Assembly (NCBI RefSeq): GCF_902459465.1
Contig: NC_047082.1
Span: forward strand, 7,004,407-7,068,406
DNA length: 64,000 nt
Reading direction: 5' to 3'
DNA from: Asterias rubens
Lineage: Eukaryota; Echinodermata; Asteroidea; Forcipulatida; Asteriidae
How positions within the stretch are numbered: position 1 is the first letter of the stretch; every line of letters starts with the position of its first letter. The notes beneath the pieces are model-generated. The model saw nothing but the letters and a program-made list of their open reading frames with translations, had not been told where the DNA came from and searched no databases. This document shows positions 60,501 to 64,000 of the stretch, piece by piece. The translations under genes and the position numbers were made by a program.

Positions 60501-63500
60501 GCTGGGCGATTGGTAACATTTAGTATTCGTGACAGCCATGTAAAACCAATTTTTACCTCAAGTTTTGGTATGGAAAACAGGTACTAGTGAGGGCAGAGAT
60601 TGTTGTATACTAGCTGGATGCGTTGCAATGTACATTATTTTTTGCTACAGAAGCTGTATTTATTTCTTTAGGAAGATGAGTTGTTTTTTTAAAGGCACTG
60701 AAAACAGTTGGTAATTGTCGAAAACCAGTATTCTCACTTGGTGTATAGCATTATTATGTTTTATGCATAAAAGAACAAGCCTGTGAAAATTTTCACTCAA
60801 TTGGTCATTGAAGCTGCAAGAAATTGATGAAAGAAAAAAACACCCTTATCATACAACTGTGTGCTTTCAGGGCCAGAAGTCTTTTATTATTTTAGTGAGA
60901 AATTAACTCTTTCTCAAAAACTACGTTACGTCAGGAGGAGTTGTTTCTCACAATGTTTTGTACTATCAACAGCTCTCCGTTGCTGCTACAAAAGAAGGTT
61001 TTATGCTTATAAATATTTTGAGTAATTACCAAACGTGTACAGTGCCTTAAAGGAGTTTATTAAAAAAATGGCAAAGTAACAAGGGTAGCATTGAGATTAG
61101 TAGCTTCTTGGTACATGATTTGAATTATGGAGCTCTGATAAGTGTCCACCCCAGAATTTGACCCATTAAACCTAAGAATACGTACGTTATCTGTATTGCA
61201 GGATATGCAGCAAGGGGGAAATTTGTACATGTTGGAAAACACACGTACTGTACATTCATGTTTTCAGACTAAGGATCGAGTTTGGGGATATGACACAAGT
61301 GGAAGGGGTGTGGGTGGGGGGAACTGTAACCTCAATAAATCAGTACTCACTGATGACTTTTGTAGTAGGGGTACTTAGGTATTCTTAAGTAAAATGGCAT
61401 CTGACCCCCTTCAAATCCAATACGAGGCAGTGTTCCCCTCATGACTTGTCCTCTTTTGCCACGCCCACTTGAGTTTCCTCCATGCTGACCACGCCCTCGT
61501 AGTTTATGCTGGACAACAAACCAACAAAAGAGTAAACATCTTAGATATAAATAGCATTACAGGTACATGTAGGATGGTTAGATTAGCCAAACAAATTTTG
61601 TTAATACCAACAGGACAATTATAATAGAACTTGCCCAGTCATGAATGCAAAAATTTGCTCATGAATGCAAAAAATTACTCATAATTTACTAAGCCTAAAT
61701 GAAAAAAACCAACGTATTTGGACAGCAGAAACTTTTGCTGACGCGGTTAAGGAATGATAGGAATATAAAACCCTGTGATATCTATTATCAATATTTTTAT
61801 TTTGTGACAACGAATAACAGGTTAGCAGGCTACACAGCTGAAGCTTCGCCCTCCCAGGTTTAAATTTCAACTTGGTAAATCTGCCATTATTCATTTCGCT
61901 CCGGGTTCTGGTAATTTTGTTTGTCCTAATATATTTCCTCCATGGTGTTTTAAGTGAGGGTTATGAATGAATTCATAAGACATTGAGGATCAAATTCGTG
62001 TTCTAAAAGAATTTGTGTCATGATTTTTGAAAATGATAAAAATCAAGCAAATCTGGTAGTCTCTAGACATGGGTCGAAAATGCGTTGGACTATTTCACCC
62101 CATTGTGTGCACAGAGTCTCATAACCCTTCTGCCGTCTGGAGGAGGGTTAAATTACGCCCATTGTTAATGGCCCTCTTTTAACATCGGTCTCATCACAGT
62201 CGCCATTACAGCCCACCTTCGATACATGTCTAAAACGCAAGAGTTTTTAAAGGTCACAAAATGCGTGGTACTTTGATTGCAAATTTCTCCCATTTAGAAA
62301 AATGTTACACTACTCCAAAGTACTGAGAAGTAAGGGCGCCCAGCAGATCTTGCAAGTCATGAATATCTATATAAGGTAATGTCACGTGACGCTGTATGGC
62401 TGCGCTGATTTATCAATCTGCGTGCATGTTCACAGTAAATATGAATATATGTATGAGATGAAATTGTGCGATGATGTAGCCGGACACTACGTTTTTCAAA
62501 TCAGCGTTGATAGGTGAAAGTTTTACGACCGTTAGCCAGCAATAACTGAAGTTTCTGTTGTACTACACTACCAAAACTTTCCCCACATACTCAATATACA
62601 TCCATAATGCTTGTATATCCATTTTGTTGAGTGAAATTAAAACACATCCTCAAAAAATACAATTTTCTGTTCGGTACTCACTGTTGTTTTTCTGCCGCAT
62701 CGCACGTCTTTTACCTTCTCATTATGCAGCCTACTACATGTACATGTAGAGCGACGAACTGCCGAGCCGCGGCTGAGTCGGACTAAACTATTCTGTGATA
62801 GGGGTGTTACAAACCCATGCGGCAGTGCATGGGCGCTTTATGCGTGAACAGCGGGTATTATTGTGAACAAACAGCGCACGCACTACCACATGGGTTTGTA
62901 CACCCCTTTCGCAGAATGGTTTAGTCCAACTTGGTCGTGGCTTGGCAGTTCGGCGAGTAGGCTGGTGTACAGCGCTTGGTGGTCGAGTGACCAAAAGATA
63001 AAGCGTTGAGCATATTGAGAAGTCAAAAAACATGCGATGCAGCAGAAAAACAACAGTGATACCAAGCAGCAAAATGTATTTTTTGACGATGTTTTTTAAT
63101 TTCACTCAACAAAAAGGAAATACAAGCATTATGGATGTATATTGAGTATGTGGGTAAAGTTTTGGTAGTGTAGTACAAAATAAACTTTAGTTATTGCTGG
63201 CTAACGGTCGTAAAACTTTCACCTATCAACGCTGATTTGAAAAACGTATAGCGTTAAAGAGGCCCAAAATACTAGACCCCTCCTATAAGGCTCACAGGGG
63301 AGCCTTATTTAGTTTCTAGAAGTAGATATTCATGTCATGACCTGCAAGATCTGCCAAGCTCCCCGACTTCTTACGATCAACAGACGGAAAATATTTACAG
63401 ATGGCGGCACCAATGAAAGAGTTACATTCAATGTAATTTTTGTACATGTTTTTTTTTTCAAGTTTCAAAATCAAAATTAAATCATCAAATTCAAACACAC

Positions 63501-63903
63501 TAACTTGTACAGGACACAGCTGGACAAAGTCATCATTTGGTAAGCCCTGGGATCCAAGCCCTGTCATGTGTCATATTAATTTCACAAATGTACGGAATAA
63601 AATAAGGTACTCTAAATGGGAGAAATTTGCCGTCAAAGTACCACGCATTTTGTCTACTTATTATTTTCACGAAATTGATGCAACAGTAAACAACAAGGCT
63701 CGTTTAATTTTTAATCCGCCGTGCAGTGTGTAATAACGTCTAACGACACAGCAATTAACAATCTGTTTAAAACATTGTTACATACTAACTTGTCATATAT
63801 CTACCTTAGTTCGAGCTCCAGGGTTGTCTTTGATGTTATTAAGTGCAACCCTTGGCAGATTTCTTATCATTTCCAACGCACGCTGTACACCCGAGCTTCC
63901 CAT
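57594..63903 (-). CDS. MRPL15: Mitochondrial large ribosomal subunit protein uL15m, four coding exons
   Basis: Inferred exons on the minus strand: 63805-63903, 61351-61508, 58782-58947, 57594-58055. They have GT-AG borders and correct phases, giving 885 nt and 294 residues (human 296, from memory). Exon 1 begins [20 protein letters not shown] with an arginine-rich leader suited to mitochondrial import. Exon 2 is the glycine/arginine-rich L15 region ([36 protein letters not shown]). Exon 3 holds [20 protein letters not shown]. Exon 4 carries [21 protein letters not shown], then [17 protein letters not shown] and [17 protein letters not shown]. It is a structural protein of the mitoribosome. 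The promoter lies within about 100 bp of the right window edge. Introns hold large repeats. Confidence 0.96.
58157..58570. repeat. 15-bp minisatellite (GGGGTTTGCCTCTTG) in MRPL15 intron 3
   Basis: About 27 imperfect units of GGGGTTTGCCTNTTG. The length is a multiple of three, so it stays open on both strands (GVCLLGFA pattern on plus, [10 protein letters not shown] on minus, up to 165 residues). Its position wholly inside an intron argues against coding. Confidence 0.92.
59119..60185. repeat. 22-bp minisatellite in MRPL15 intron 2, mimicking a 381-residue ORF
   Basis: About 48 units of GATGGCCAGGACAAATGGGC plus GT, with variants (CAGTACAAATGGCTGT; GGTTGGGACAAATGG). Twenty-two is not a multiple of three, so all three frames read the same 66-nt cycle. 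On the minus strand none meets a stop for long runs, giving overlapping frames of the [19 protein letters not shown] type at 59093-60238. It is not a gene. Confidence 0.93.
60689..61050. mobile_element. TTAA-target MITE (AGGCACTG...ACGTGTACAGTGCCT)
   Basis: Flanked by TTAA, with interior like 31501-31811 and 47953-48318. It lies in MRPL15 intron 2, about 300 bp from exon 2. Confidence 0.8.
62491..63247. mobile_element. 757-bp near-perfect palindrome (foldback element) in MRPL15 intron 1
   Basis: The left arm begins CGTTTTTCAAATCAGCGTTG at 62491 and the right arm ends CAACGCTGATTTGAAAAACG at 63247. The arms match over some 300 bp, including GTTTTACGACCGTTAGCCAG and its inverse, and CATACTCAATATACATCC. 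They converge on a centre near 62850 with CAAACCCATGCGGCAGTGCA. The arms differ by scattered substitutions and small indels (62628-62660). No transposase. Confidence 0.85.
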
Positions 63904-64000
63904 GGTCGCCGCCATCTTACATTTAATTACCCTACATGCATTGCATCAAAAAGTAAACTGGCACCATTAGCGCGAGCCTTCCCACCCGGCCGGCCGCGGG

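Overview
The window is metazoan nuclear DNA: intron-split genes with GT-AG boundaries, a tRNA gene, many non-autonomous transposons, non-LTR retrotransposons and minisatellites, with no operons or ribosome-binding sites. The gene set (fibrinogen-related secreted protein, F-type lectin, Ly6 protein, amine-like GPCR, MRPL15, PITHD1), TTAGGG-type telomeric repeats and an echinoderm-type histone 3' end point to a deuterostome, most likely an echinoderm and perhaps a sea star. The species is an inference from memory of repeat families and was not checked.

Left third (1-29,710). A block of about 8 kb is present twice in direct orientation: copy A at 1-9,290 and copy B at 19,582-27,930. A shorter third copy of its inner part, C, lies at 10,000-10,870. 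Each copy carries the same signal-peptide exon on the minus strand (3975-4041, 10031-10097, 25910-25976). Only the copy-B exon is followed in the window by the rest of the gene: four exons at 16,931-19,123 that encode a complete fibrinogen-like domain. The copies differ by insertions that the other copy lacks: a solo LTR, an L2/CR1-like LINE, a Harbinger-like element and a TTAA-target MITE in A, and a Jockey/CR1-like LINE in B. These filled/empty pairs define the ends of several elements. A decayed UDP-glucuronosyltransferase-like exon lies at 12,810-13,207.

Middle (30,000-41,700). This part holds tRNA-Trp(CCA), a three-exon Ly6/three-finger GPI-anchored protein (minus), a single-exon amine-like GPCR broken by one frameshift (plus), an orphan histone mRNA 3'-end signal (minus), and a five-exon secreted lectin (plus) that joins an F-type fucolectin domain with an intact fucose motif to a C-terminal PAN/apple domain.

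Right third (44,800-64,000). A perfect 112-bp interstitial telomeric array precedes PITHD1 (plus, six coding exons). PITHD1 converges on MRPL15 (minus, four coding exons, complete, start codon near the right edge). Between their 3' ends lie about 4.6 kb of AT-rich tandem repeat whose core is a perfect palindrome. MRPL15 introns carry a 15-bp minisatellite, a 22-bp minisatellite that mimics a 381-residue ORF, and a 757-bp near-perfect palindrome.

Functionally, three of the genes (fibrinogen-like protein, F-type lectin/PAN, Ly6) encode secreted or surface proteins of kinds often used in innate recognition. PITHD1 and MRPL15 are housekeeping genes. No wholly new multi-gene system was found. The most unusual items are the triplicated fibrinogen-like first exon and promoter block, the F-type lectin/PAN fusion, and the palindromic satellite between convergent genes.
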